In this document: in pieces, positions 42,203-50,354 of the stretch
Position numbering within the stretch: the stretch's first letter is position 1
Layout: every line of letters begins with the position of its first letter
Source: Streptomyces verrucosisporus
GTDB taxonomy: Bacteria > Actinomycetota > Actinomycetes > Streptomycetales > Streptomycetaceae
Length of the DNA: 64,000 bases
NCBI RefSeq assembly: GCF_017114865.1
Contig: NZ_JADEYH010000018.1
Coordinates: 1-64,000 of the forward strand
Direction of reading: 5' to 3'
The notes under the pieces: model-generated
What the model was told of the DNA's origin: nothing
The model's input: the letters and a program-made list of their open reading frames with translations, nothing else
Databases searched by the model: none
Position numbers and translations under genes: made by a program

Positions 42203-42604
42203 GTGACGGACGAGCAGCGGATGCAGATCGGTGAGGTGGCCGACCGGACGGGACTGTCGCTGCGCACCATCCGGCACTACGAGGAGGTCGGCCTCGTCGT
42301 CCCCTCCGCCCGCACCAAGGGGGGCTTCAGGCTCTACACCGCCGCCGACGTCGACCGCCTGATGGTCATCCGCCGGATGAAGCCGCTGGACTTCTCCCTG
42401 GAGGAGATGCGCGACCTGCTGTCGATCACCGACCGGCTCTCGGCCGCCGAACCGCCGGAGGAGGCCGAACGAGAGCGGCTGCGGGAGCGCCTGGACACCT
42501 ACCGCAAGGTCGCCGACGCCCGCTGCGAGACCCTGCGCGCCCAGCTCATGGCCGCCGAGGACTTCGCCGCCACCCTGCGCCGCAGACTCGGCCCGCGGGG
42601 CTGA
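42203..42604 (+). CDS. MerR family transcriptional regulator
   Basis: A 133-residue regulator. The N-terminal winged-helix reads MQIGEVADRTGLSLRTIRHY, then EEVGLVVPSARTKGGFRLYT, followed by DVDRLMVIRRMKPLDFSLEE, all diagnostic of MerR. A C-terminal coiled coil (about 85-125, RERLDTYRKVADARCETLRAQ) would form the antiparallel dimer. No dedicated effector domain is present beyond one cysteine in DARCET, so this is a short-form sensor. GAGGGG is eight bases before the GTG at 42203. It is divergent from the SulP gene and likely controls it. Confidence 0.92.
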   Translation: MTDEQRMQIGEVADRTGLSLRTIRHYEEVGLVVPSARTKGGFRLYTAADVDRLMVIRRMKPLDFSLEEMRDLLSITDRLSAAEPPEEAERERLRERLDTYRKVADARCETLRAQLMAAEDFAATLRRRLGPRG

Positions 42605-42710
42605 GCCCCGCCCGCGGCCACTCGCGTCCGCCCGCGTCCGCCGCCTCGTCTCCGCCCCCGCTCGGCCCGCCTTCGCCGTGCGGCGCGAAGCGGCTGGTGG
42701 CAGGGGCGAT

Positions 42711-42739
42711 GGGACAGCCCGGCCGCCCTCGGATAGCGT
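42711..42739 (+). promoter_or_regulatory. Promoter for a leaderless RNase J transcript
   Basis: GGGACA (42711-42716) and TAGCGT (42734-42739) are separated by 17 bases. The expected transcription start, about seven bases downstream, coincides with the A of the ATG at 42746. No Shine-Dalgarno sequence lies at a usable distance, which supports leaderless translation. Confidence 0.5.
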
Positions 42740-42745
42740 CAGGGT

Positions 42746-44431
42746 ATGAGCCATCCACACCCTGAGCTGAAGCCCGCCCCCAAGCTGCCCGAGGGAGGGC
42801 TGAGGGTCGTCGCCCTGGGCGGCCTGGGGGAGATCGGCCGCAACATGACCGTCTTCGAGTACGGCGGCAAGCTGCTGATCGTCGACTGCGGCGTGCTCTT
42901 CCCCGAGGAGCACCAGCCCGGCGTGGACGTGATCCTGCCGGACTTCACCTCCATCCGCGACCGCCTGGACGACGTGGTGGCCCTGGTGCTCACCCACGGC
43001 CACGAGGACCACATCGGCGGCGTGCCCTACCTGCTGCGCGAGCGGGCGGACATCCCCGTCGTCGGCTCCAAACTGACGCTGGCCTTCCTGGAGGCCAAGC
43101 TCAAGGAGCACGGCATCAAGCCGCGCACGGCGCGGGTGCGCGAGGGCGACCGGCGGGGCTTCGGCCCCTTCGACTGCGAGTTCGTCGCGGTCAACCACTC
43201 CATCCCCGACAGCCTGGCCGTCGCCATCCGCACCGGCGCGGGCCTGGTGCTGCACACCGGCGACTTCAAGATGGACCAGTTCCCGCTGGACGGCCGCATC
43301 ACCGACCTGCGCGCCTTCGCCCGGCTCGGCGAGGAGGGCGTCGACCTCTTCCTCACCGACTCCACCAACGCCGAGGTCCCCGGCTTCACCACCGCCGAGG
43401 CCGATCTGAACCCCGCGATCGAGCAGGTGATGCGCACCGCGCCCCGGCGGGTCATCGTCTCCAGCTTCGCCAGCCATGTGCACCGCATCCAGCAGGTGCT
43501 GGACGCCGCCCACGCCTACGGCCGCAAGGTCGCCTTCGTGGGACGGTCGATGGTCCGCAACATGGGCATCGCCCGTGAGCTGGGCTATCTGAAGGTCCCC
43601 TCCGGCCTGGTGGTCGGGATGAAGGAACTGGAGAAGCTGCCCGACCACAAGGTCACGCTGGTGTGCACCGGCTCCCAGGGCGAGCCGATGGCCGCGCTGT
43701 CGCGCATGGCCAACCGCGACCACATGATCCGCATCGGCAAGGGCGACACCGTCCTGATGGCCTCCTCCCTCATCCCCGGCAACGAGACCGCCATCTACCG
43801 GGTGATCAACGGGCTGACCCGCTGGGGCGCCAACGTCGTCCACAAGGGCAACGCCAAGGTCCACGTCTCCGGCCACGCCAGCGCCGGCGAGCTCGTGTAC
43901 TGCTACAACATCGTCAGGCCCCGCAACGTCATGCCGGTGCACGGCGAGTTCAAGCACCTCAGGGCCAACGCGGACCTCGCCATCCGCACCGGCGTCGACC
44001 CCGACCGGGTCGTCGTCGCCGAGGACGGCGTCGTCGTCGACCTCGTCGACGGGCGCGCCTCCATCGCGGGCAAGGTGCCCGCGGGCAACGTCTACGTCGA
44101 CGGCATGGAGGTCGGCGGCGCCACCGAGGCGTCCCTGAAGGACCGGCTCACCCTCGCCTCCGAGGGCGTGGTGACGGTCGTCGCCATCGTCGACGCCGAC
44201 ACCGGGGCGCTGGCCGAGCCCCCGGACTTCCTGGCCCGCGGCTTCGTCCACGACGAGGAGACGTTCGCCTCGGCCATTCCGGTGATCGAGAAGACCCTGG
44301 CCTCGGCGGCCGAGGAGGGGGTGGGGGACGCGCAGCAGCTCGAGCAGCTCATCGCCCGCTCCGTGGCCTCCTGGGCCTTCCGCACCTACCGCCGCAAGCC
44401 CCTGGTCATCCCCGTCGTCATCGACGCCTGA
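42746..44431 (+). CDS. rnj: Ribonuclease J
   Basis: A 561-residue metallo-beta-lactamase/beta-CASP ribonuclease acting in mRNA decay and rRNA maturation with endo- and 5'-exonuclease activity. Zinc motifs: LTHGHEDHIGGVPYLL near 83, HTGDFKMDQFPLDG, and the beta-CASP motifs TDSTNAEVPGFT, SSFASHVHRIQQVLDAA, CTGSQGEPMAAL and VSGHASAGELV, then NVMPVHGEFKHL. The C-terminal RNase J domain (about 460-561) is complete. In S. coelicolor rnj lies next to dapA; here it is not, so this is either a rearranged locus or a second copy. It seems leaderless (promoter at 42711). A spermidine synthase-like gene follows. Confidence 0.95.
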   Translation: MSHPHPELKPAPKLPEGGLRVVALGGLGEIGRNMTVFEYGGKLLIVDCGVLFPEEHQPGVDVILPDFTSIRDRLDDVVALVLTHGHEDHIGGVPYLLRERADIPVVGSKLTLAFLEAKLKEHGIKPRTARVREGDRRGFGPFDCEFVAVNHSIPDSLAVAIRTGAGLVLHTGDFKMDQFPLDGRITDLRAFARLGEEGVDLFLTDSTNAEVPGFTTAEADLNPAIEQVMRTAPRRVIVSSFASHVHRIQQVLDAAHAYGRKVAFVGRSMVRNMGIARELGYLKVPSGLVVGMKELEKLPDHKVTLVCTGSQGEPMAALSRMANRDHMIRIGKGDTVLMASSLIPGNETAIYRVINGLTRWGANVVHKGNAKVHVSGHASAGELVYCYNIVRPRNVMPVHGEFKHLRANADLAIRTGVDPDRVVVAEDGVVVDLVDGRASIAGKVPAGNVYVDGMEVGGATEASLKDRLTLASEGVVTVVAIVDADTGALAEPPDFLARGFVHDEETFASAIPVIEKTLASAAEEGVGDAQQLEQLIARSVASWAFRTYRRKPLVIPVVIDA

Positions 44432-44451
44432 CCGCACCGGAGGGCGACCGC

Positions 44452-45198
44452 ATGAGCATGCGCTTCGAGGAGATCGACTGGCGCCCCACGCCGATGGGCG
44501 ACATCAGCCTGCGCCGCCGCCGGGACCCGGTGACGGGCCGGGAGGTGTACGAGGTCAAGCTCGGCGACGAGTTCCTCATGTCCAGCCTCTTCACGGCCGG
44601 CGAGACGGAGCTGGCGCGCCTCGGTCTGGCAGCGCTCCCGGAGGACGGGACCGGGGTCGGCGCCGGGCTGGACGTGGCCGTGGGCGGGCTCGGCCTCGGC
44701 CACACCGCGCGGGCCGTGCTGGAGGACCGGCGGGTGCGCTCGCTGGTCGTCGTCGACGCCCTCCCCGACGTCATCCGCTGGCACGAGGAGAGGCTGGTGC
44801 CGCTGGGTGAGACGCTGGTGTCGGACGGGCGCTGCCGGCTCGTCCGGGGGGACTTCTTCGAGCGGGCCGCGGGCACCGAGGGGCTGGACCCGGAGCGGCC
44901 CGGTGGCCGCTTCCACGCGATCCTGCTGGACGTCGACCACTCGCCGCGCCATGTGCTGCACCCCGGCCACGCCCCGTTCTACGAGGAGGCCGGGCTGCGG
45001 GCCCTGTCGGAGCACCTCCACCCCGGCGGCGTCTTCGCCCTGTGGTCGGACGACCCGCCGGACGAGGACTTCACCGCCGTACTGGCGAAGGTCTTCGCCG
45101 GCGCCGAGTCCCATGTCGTCCGCTTCGGCAACCCCTACCGGCCGGGGGAGGAGTCGGCCAACACCGTCTACGTGGCCGGGAAGGGCGCGGGGGCGTAG
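44452..45198 (+). CDS. Spermidine synthase-like SAM-binding protein
   Basis: A 248-residue Rossmann-fold protein of the spermine/spermidine synthase-like group. Landmarks are LDVAVGGLGLGHTARAVLED (nucleotide loop), VVVDALPDVIRWHEE (acidic ribose-binding residue), FHAILLDVDHSPRHVLHPGH and HLHPGGVFALWSDDPPDEDF. The N-terminal strand domain that precedes the fold in true polyamine synthases is short, so the aminopropyl-acceptor reaction is uncertain; it may be a methyltransferase. GGAGGG is seven bases upstream of the ATG at 44452. It follows RNase J by 20 bp and may share its transcript. Confidence 0.8.
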   Translation: MSMRFEEIDWRPTPMGDISLRRRRDPVTGREVYEVKLGDEFLMSSLFTAGETELARLGLAALPEDGTGVGAGLDVAVGGLGLGHTARAVLEDRRVRSLVVVDALPDVIRWHEERLVPLGETLVSDGRCRLVRGDFFERAAGTEGLDPERPGGRFHAILLDVDHSPRHVLHPGHAPFYEEAGLRALSEHLHPGGVFALWSDDPPDEDFTAVLAKVFAGAESHVVRFGNPYRPGEESANTVYVAGKGAGA

Positions 45199-45240
45199 CG
45201 GCGGGCGGAGGCCGGGAGGTCGTTCCGCCCTTGGAGATCA

Positions 45241-45256
45241 ACCCTTACGTCAGGGT
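45241..45256. promoter_or_regulatory. Second MerR-type palindrome
   Basis: ACCCTTACGTCAGGGT is symmetric in 14 of 16 positions and shares the pattern CCCT-N-ACGT-N-AGGG with the site at 42064. It precedes the MerR C-terminal remnant at 45368, suggesting the autoregulatory operator of a lost gene. Confidence 0.4.
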
Positions 45257-45367
45257 GGTTCCGCGTGCGGCGGGGACGCCGGGCACCCGGGGACGGCGGG
45301 CCGATGGGCCGCCGCCCGGGGCCGGCGAGGAGACGCACGACGCACGAGGACCGCACACGAGGAACGG

Positions 45368-45442
45368 ATGGAACGGTTGCGCGGGTACAGGGGCGAGGCG
45401 GACGCGCGGTGCGGGGCACCGCGCCGGGAGCCGGCGCGGTGA
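45368..45442 (+). pseudogene. Possible MerR C-terminal remnant
   Basis: A 24-codon frame reads [20 protein letters not shown] and ends with the TGA that overlaps the prfC start. It resembles the coiled-coil end of the MerR protein at 42203 (RERLDTYRKVADARCETLRA). Only about 110 bp separate it from the MerR-type palindrome, too little for a full regulator, so an internal deletion is inferred. It could instead act as a leader peptide coupled to prfC. Confidence 0.3.
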
Positions 45443-45966
45443 GCGCGGTGGGTGCGGAGGACCGGCGGGCGGCCGGCGAGGCGGCCCGGCGGCGGACGTT
45501 CGCGGTGATCAGCCACCCGGACGCGGGCAAGTCGACGCTGACCGAGGCGCTGGCCCTGCACGCGCGGGCGATCACCTCGGCCGGTGCGGTGCACGGCAAG
45601 GCCGGCCGGCGCGGAGTGGCCTCGGACTGGATGGAGATGGAGAAGGCCCGCGGCATCTCGGTGACCTCGGCGGTGCTGCAGTTCGCCCACCGCGACGCGG
45701 TGCTGAACCTGCTGGACACCCCCGGCCACGCGGACTTCTCCGAGGACACCTACCGGGTGCTGGCCGCCGTGGACTGCGCGGTGATGCTCATCGACGCCGC
45801 CAAGGGCCTGGAGGAGCAGACCCGCAAGCTGTTCGACGTCTGCCGCCACCGCGGCATCCCCGTCATGTTCTTGTACATGTTGGGCATCCACGCGAGCATG
45901 ATCAGCCCCATGGTGCCGCCCATGGTGAGTGCCATGAACAGGCGGCTCTCGCTCCACTGCACGTGA
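45439..45966 (+). pseudogene. prfC: Peptide chain release factor 3, truncated in the G domain
   Basis: From the GTG at 45439 the frame matches bacterial RF3 for about 143 codons: G1 [34 protein letters not shown] (G2 and switch region), G3 [18 protein letters not shown], then [14 protein letters not shown]. At about 45866 the match stops abruptly; the next expected element, the G4 NKWDR, is missing, and the remaining 33 codons are antisense to another gene. Domains II and III (about 380 residues) are gone, so the product could not work as a GTPase recycling RF1/RF2. The GTG overlaps the preceding small frame. This is a rearrangement breakpoint or an assembly join. Confidence 0.85.
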
Positions 45967-46112
45967 CTCCACTTCCGCGTGCCGACGAACATGGTCCAGT
46001 ACATGACGACCATGGCGGTCAGGATCATGGCTGCGAAGCGCAGGTACATCCTGGTCTGGTGCGACAACCCGCCGCCGTGCCGGTGCTCGTTTCCCTCGGC
46101 GTCCTTCGCCAT
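45866..46112 (-). pseudogene. Truncated small membrane protein gene joined to prfC
   Basis: Reading leftward from ATG 46112, about 82 codons form a recognisable membrane protein: a His-rich start (EGNEHRHGGGLSHQTRM), a first membrane helix (YLRFAAMILTAMVVMYWTMF), a loop ([14 protein letters not shown]), and a second ([20 protein letters not shown]) ending MYKN. Proteins of this type continue, often into a DUF305-like domain. Here the frame enters antisense prfC at about 45866 and runs on to a stop at 45750. The gene therefore lacks its 3' half, and its breakpoint coincides with that of prfC. Confidence 0.7.
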
Positions 46113-46566
46113 GGATGGGTCTCCGTTCCGTCGTCATCGGTGGAAGGGGTCACACGCGCCCACCCCGCCGTCCTGCGCTTCCCGCCTCATCCGGTGACGC
46201 GGGATCAGAACGTGGTGGACGGGGCCCCATACAACGCCGAGGACCGCGTGGCACGGGCGACGACGCGCTGGGGGCGAACCCGGTGACCGGATGTCCGTAC
46301 GAGCGAACGGGTAAACCGGCCCTGACCGGTCATCCCGGGGTGAGACCGGCACGTCGGCCGGTGGACGGGCGGTCACCGCGGACGGGATCCGCGGAATGCC
46401 CGACGGTCCCGCCCCTGACCGCCTCCCGTCCTGGGCGTGGCGTGGGGCCGCGACCGGCCCCCCGGTCCGGTCGCGGCCCCGCGGCTGTGAGGGGTGGTCA
46501 CGCGCCGCAGCAGCCGCCGTCCGGGCCGTGCCGTCCGGGCCGTGCCGTCCGATGCCGCCGCGCCGG
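46113..46566. other. 454-bp spacer, no gene recognised
   Basis: Between the truncated membrane protein gene and mcrC no frame has convincing codon order on either strand. The stretch lies at the border of the accessory region and may hold the promoter for the truncated leftward gene. No hairpin or repeat of note was seen. Confidence 0.4.
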
Positions 46567-47856
46567 TCAGGGGCGCGGGGCGGAGCCGGCCAGATGCCGG
46601 GCGATCTCCCGCAGGGCCGACAGCAGCTCCCCCGGCTCGCGGGAGAGGTCCAGGCCGTGCCGGTACAGCCGCACCCCCAGCCCGTCCGGACCGGCCGCCG
46701 TCCCGCGCACCTCGTGGAAGCGCGCGGGCAGAGCCCCGCCCGCGTACACCAGATGCGCCTCGCGCAGGCCGAGGACGGTGGCGTAGGCCAGCGCCTGGTA
46801 CAGGTCGGCGCCTGGCGGCCCGCCGCTCTCCCCGGTGACCTTGTACTTGGCGTCGGCGACGGCGAGCGGGGTGCGGCCGTCGCCGCCGCGCACGACGAGG
46901 TCGGGGCGTATCCGCACCAGGCCGGCGGTGTCGAGGTGGTGGGGGTCCTGGAGGCGCGCGGTCAGGCCGTGCTCCTTCAGCGCCTCGCGCAGGGCGGCGG
47001 TCACGAAGTCCTCGAACAGCCGGTTCATGTCCAGCAGGAAGCCGTCCAGGGCGAGCGGTTCGGCCCCGGCGGGCCGGTGCTCGGGCGAGGAGCCGCGCAG
47101 CAGGGCCTCGGCCAGCCGCAGCGCCGGCCGGTAGCGGGAGTTCAGGCGCGAGGGCCGCCATCGCGGCGGCTCCTGACCCCGTGTCAGCGGCGCGGCGCCC
47201 GCCAGGCGCAGACGCTGGTGGGCCAGGCGCCGCCGCACGGGCCCGGGCACCCCCGGCAGCCGCAGCAGCCGTTCGGCGGCGGCGCGCAGTAAGCGGTTCT
47301 CGGCGATGTCCTCGGTGTACGCGTCGTAGGCGATCTCCACGGGCGGGGTGCGGCCGAAGTGCCGCCGGATCTGCTCGGCCTCGCGTATCCGCCCGCGTAC
47401 CACCAGCGCGGACTCCTCCACCTCCCGGTAGCCCTGGAGGACCCCGCGCCGCAGCGCCGCGTCCACCTGCCGCTCCACGGCGTGCGCGAGCGCGGGGACG
47501 ACGTCGTCGTACGCGCCGGTGTCGACGGTGCCCTCCCGGCCGTCGCGCCAGGCGCGCTCCGGGTCGAGGCTGAAGCCGAGCAGGAAGAACAGCCGGCGCA
47601 CCGGCGTCTTGGGGACGATCCGCAGAACCGGTCCGCCCCCGGGGACGCGTACGGCGCCGACCCGGCTGCCCGCCCGCAGCAGCCAGTGCCCGTCCCGGCC
47701 GGGGTCGGGGGCCGCGCCGTGCAGGATGCCGGAGGCGGCCAGCGCACGCCCCGCCGACGCGTCCAGGCAGACGGAGACGGCGGGCCCGTACTCGCGCAGC
47801 ACCACCTCGCGCGCGGGCACGGGGGCGGCCACCGGTGTGGGCACGGACCCGGTCAC
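46567..47856 (-). CDS. mcrC: McrC, nuclease subunit of type IV McrBC restriction
   Basis: A 429-residue McrC. The N-terminal half (about 15-180) is the McrB-stimulating region (REYGPAVSVCLD; GVLQGYREVEESALVVRGRI). The C-terminal PD-(D/E)XK nuclease has LFEDFVTAALREAL, then VRIRPDLVVRGGD near 315 and LAVADAKYK near 335, so the catalytic D-(x)n-DAK pattern is intact. It should cut DNA carrying modified cytosines once recruited by the GTPase McrB. The GTG at 47856 overlaps the McrB stop. Such systems are a well-known barrier in Streptomyces against methylated DNA. Confidence 0.92.
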   Translation of the reverse strand: MTGSVPTPVAAPVPAREVVLREYGPAVSVCLDASAGRALAASGILHGAAPDPGRDGHWLLRAGSRVGAVRVPGGGPVLRIVPKTPVRRLFFLLGFSLDPERAWRDGREGTVDTGAYDDVVPALAHAVERQVDAALRRGVLQGYREVEESALVVRGRIREAEQIRRHFGRTPPVEIAYDAYTEDIAENRLLRAAAERLLRLPGVPGPVRRRLAHQRLRLAGAAPLTRGQEPPRWRPSRLNSRYRPALRLAEALLRGSSPEHRPAGAEPLALDGFLLDMNRLFEDFVTAALREALKEHGLTARLQDPHHLDTAGLVRIRPDLVVRGGDGRTPLAVADAKYKVTGESGGPPGADLYQALAYATVLGLREAHLVYAGGALPARFHEVRGTAAGPDGLGVRLYRHGLDLSREPGELLSALREIARHLAGSAPRP

Positions 47857-49691
47857 GGGTGCTGCCCGCGCAGCGCGCCGAGGCCGTAGCGGGCGGCGAC
47901 GTCGAGACCGTCGCCGTAGTGGTGCTCCTCCAGCAGCGGCAGGATCTTCGTGCGCCAGGTCCGCTCCAGTCCGCCGTCGCGGTACACCCCCGGCTTCATC
48001 AGGTACGAGGGCCCGATGGCGAAGTCGGGGTCGTCGATCAGGGAGTTGAGGGCGTCCAGCAGGCGGGCGGGCTCCGCATCCCGGCCCTCGCGCTCCAGCC
48101 AGCGCGCGAGCAGCCCGGCGGTCGGTTCGGTGCGCGGGGACAGCTCCACGAACGCGAAGCGGCGCCGCATCGCCGTGTCAACCAGCGCGATGGAGCGGTC
48201 GGCGGTGTTCATCGTGCCGATGACGAAGAGGTTGGGCGGCAGCGCGAAGTCGTCGCCGGAGTAGGTCAGCCGCACGGACCGGTCCCGGTACTCCAGGAGG
48301 AAGTACAGCTCGCCGAAGACCTTCGCCAGATTGGCGCGGTTGATCTCGTCGACGATCAGGAAGTGCGGGACGTGCCGGTTGCCCTCGCGGGAGGCGAGGT
48401 CGGCCAGTTCCCGCAGCGGGCCCGCCGTCAGCCGGAAGGCCACCTCCCGTGTCTCGGGGTCCGCCGCGGGACGGAAGCCCTCGAAGAAGTCCTCGTAGGC
48501 GTAGGAGGGGTGGAACTGCACGGTCTTTACCTGTTCCGGACCGCCCCCGAAGTGCTCGGCCAGCCTCATCGCCAGATACGTCTTGCCCGTGCCCGGCGGG
48601 CCGTAGAACACCAACTGCTTCTCGTCCAGAAGCAGTTCGCGTACCTCATCCAGCCAGGCCCGGTCGTGGACGAGGAGGTCGGCGGCCAGCTCCGCGGTGA
48701 CCTGCGGCAGCGTCAGTTCCCGCTGCGCCGGCCGCTCGCCGGTGTCCCCGGCCGCCGACGGCTCCGCGCCACTCGCCCGCCCGGCGGGCCCGTCCGGTGC
48801 GTCCGGCGCGTCCAGCCCGTCCAGCGCCTCCAGGACGCCGGTCAGATCGACCACGTCGTGCTGCACCGACAGCTTCTGCTGCACTTCCCCCGGCAGCTCC
48901 TCGTACGGGTGGCCGCCGGGCCGCCAGACGACGGTGCGGCGCAGGTTGGACAGCCCGCCTGGCGAGGCGGTCTGCACGGCCTCCCCGGTGATCCGCCCGG
49001 TGTACAGCCGGTCGTCGTCGAAGGTGGCGACGGTGTCGCCGACGCGCATCTGCGTCAGGAAGGCGTGCAACTCGTCGACCAGGCCCTGCTTCTGGTGGTA
49101 CGAGGCCGCCCCCTCGTACCCCTCCTCGACGAAGCGGCGCAGCGCGCTCCTGGTCGGGTCGCTCTCCTCCAGCGGCGGCAGGTGCGCGCCGGAGAGCGAG
49201 ACGATCCCCTCCGCCAGCCACAGCCTCCGCACCAGGTTGTGCCCCGAGACGTTGGCGCCGCGCACCAGCCACGCCTTGCGCGGGGTGCGCCAGGCGGTGG
49301 ACAGGTAGTCGGCCAGCGGATGGCCCTCGTCGGTGCGCCAGGACTCCGGACCGGAGGCGTCGTAGCCGTACACCAGCGTGGCCGCGGCCGAGGAGGAGTT
49401 GCACTCCACGTCCCGGGTCACCACCCGGCGCGGCGGCCCCTGCGGCCGGCCGGGATCGGCGGGTGCGTCGACGAGCCCGCCGCCCGCGCGCAGTTCGGCG
49501 CGCAGACGGCGTGCGTGGTCGCCGATCCTGGAGGACGTCTCGACGGCCACCTCCGAGCCCTTGAGCAGGAGGAACCTGTTCGTGCCGTTGTTGCCGAACT
49601 CGGTGAGCAGGCAGCCGCGCGCCTCACCGCCGCCCCCGGGGAGCCTGATGCGGAACTCGGGGGCGCCGGGGAGGCGTTCGGGCTGCGGCAT
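47853..49691 (-). CDS. mcrB: McrB, AAA+ GTPase of type IV McrBC restriction
   Basis: A 612-residue protein. The C-terminal AAA+ module (about 340-600) has Walker A YGPPGTGKTYLAMRLA near 363, Walker B with the McrB consensus LIVDEINRANLAKVFGEL near 446, and the nucleotide-specificity motif GTMNTADRSIALVDTAMRRR. The N-terminal 300 residues are the modified-DNA sensing part; they start EFRIRLPGG and contain VVTRDVECNSSSAAATLVYG and a later beta-rich module (VGDTVATFDDDRLYTG). It is not the DUF3578 domain of E. coli McrB as far as I can see, so specificity may differ. GGAGGG is seven bases before the ATG at 49691. McrC follows with GTGA overlap. Confidence 0.92.
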   Translation of the reverse strand: MPQPERLPGAPEFRIRLPGGGGEARGCLLTEFGNNGTNRFLLLKGSEVAVETSSRIGDHARRLRAELRAGGGLVDAPADPGRPQGPPRRVVTRDVECNSSSAAATLVYGYDASGPESWRTDEGHPLADYLSTAWRTPRKAWLVRGANVSGHNLVRRLWLAEGIVSLSGAHLPPLEESDPTRSALRRFVEEGYEGAASYHQKQGLVDELHAFLTQMRVGDTVATFDDDRLYTGRITGEAVQTASPGGLSNLRRTVVWRPGGHPYEELPGEVQQKLSVQHDVVDLTGVLEALDGLDAPDAPDGPAGRASGAEPSAAGDTGERPAQRELTLPQVTAELAADLLVHDRAWLDEVRELLLDEKQLVFYGPPGTGKTYLAMRLAEHFGGGPEQVKTVQFHPSYAYEDFFEGFRPAADPETREVAFRLTAGPLRELADLASREGNRHVPHFLIVDEINRANLAKVFGELYFLLEYRDRSVRLTYSGDDFALPPNLFVIGTMNTADRSIALVDTAMRRRFAFVELSPRTEPTAGLLARWLEREGRDAEPARLLDALNSLIDDPDFAIGPSYLMKPGVYRDGGLERTWRTKILPLLEEHHYGDGLDVAARYGLGALRGQHP

Positions 49692-49792
49692 GGGAGGACC
49701 CTCCGGACATGGCGGTACCTGAGCGAACGCCCCACACCTTAACTTGTTGACACAGTCAAGCTGTTCCGCCGTGTCCGGCGGCGGCGCCGGCC

Positions 49793-49939
49793 GCCGCGCC
49801 GCGCCTCATGCCCCGGCGGGCGGGGTGGTGAGGACCGCGCGGACGGTCTTGCCGCCGGGCGGGTGGGGGACGGTCTCCCAGTGGTCGGTGAGGGCGGCGA
49901 CGAGGGCGAGGCCGTGCCCGCCGGTGCGGAGCGGCCCGG
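49793..49939 (-). repeat. Direct repeat copy A: displaced 3' end of an anti-sigma-type gene
   Basis: This segment matches 51096-51242 at a constant offset of 1,303 bp: 127 of 130 bases across 49810-49939, and two more mismatches plus a short shift in the next 17. Read leftward it encodes the last about 44 residues of an RsbW-like ATPase (TGGHGLALVAALTDHWETV, ending TTPPAGA) with a TGA at 49806-49808. It has no start or N-terminus: a detached gene end, matching a site-duplication product. Confidence 0.9.
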
Positions 49940-49988
49940 AGTCCCGTATCCGTCGTACCGCTCTCCCACCACCGGCGATACTGGAAGC

Positions 49989-50354
49989 ATGAACTCGATG
50001 ACCACCACACCACACGCCGAGGTGCTGCGGGACCGCCACCGCAACCGGCTGCCGCAGCGTCTGCGGGAACTGACCGGCCCTGTCGATGGGACTGTCGAGC
50101 TGCCGCTCCACATCGCCTGGTCCGGGCGTACGAGCTACAGCCTGGACCGTCCGAAGTCCCGTATGACGCTCTACCGGACCGTCCTCGCCGAGGGCCGGCG
50201 CGAGGACCTGGAGAGGTTCCTCCATCACCGGCTGCTCGCCGAGCAGTGGCCTGTCCTGCGCCGCCTGGTCAGCCCCTACATCCGCGAGGTCTGGGAGGCG
50301 GCCTTCCCCGAGCTGCTGCCCCGCACCGCCCCGGCCGCCGCGAACGCCGCGTGA
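49989..50354 (+). CDS. Putative antitoxin/partner protein of the AbiEii-like gene
   Basis: A 121-residue protein, mostly helical: TPHAEVLRDRHRNRLPQRLR, then a short beta segment (GTVELPLHIAWSGRTSYSLD), and GRREDLERFLHHRLLAEQWP plus YIREVWEAAFPEL. I recall proteins of this type upstream of AbiEii-family nucleotidyltransferase genes in streptomycetes, but they are not the classical AbiEi winged helix. Its stop overlaps the GTG of the toxin-like gene, as expected for a cognate pair. GATACT at 49977-49982, seven bases from the start codon, suggests a leaderless transcript. The antitoxin role is inference from position. Confidence 0.75.
   Translation: MNSMTTTPHAEVLRDRHRNRLPQRLRELTGPVDGTVELPLHIAWSGRTSYSLDRPKSRMTLYRTVLAEGRREDLERFLHHRLLAEQWPVLRRLVSPYIREVWEAAFPELLPRTAPAAANAA

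Noticed and set aside
45750-45866. Continuation of the leftward membrane protein through antisense prfC as a real C-terminus
   Set aside because: The residues are Arg/Ser-rich antisense translation of RF3 and do not continue the membrane family; treated as run-on after truncation.
46113-46566. Remainder of prfC between the junction and mcrC
   Set aside because: None of the frames shows RF3 G4, domain II or domain III sequence, so the 3' part is not simply displaced here.
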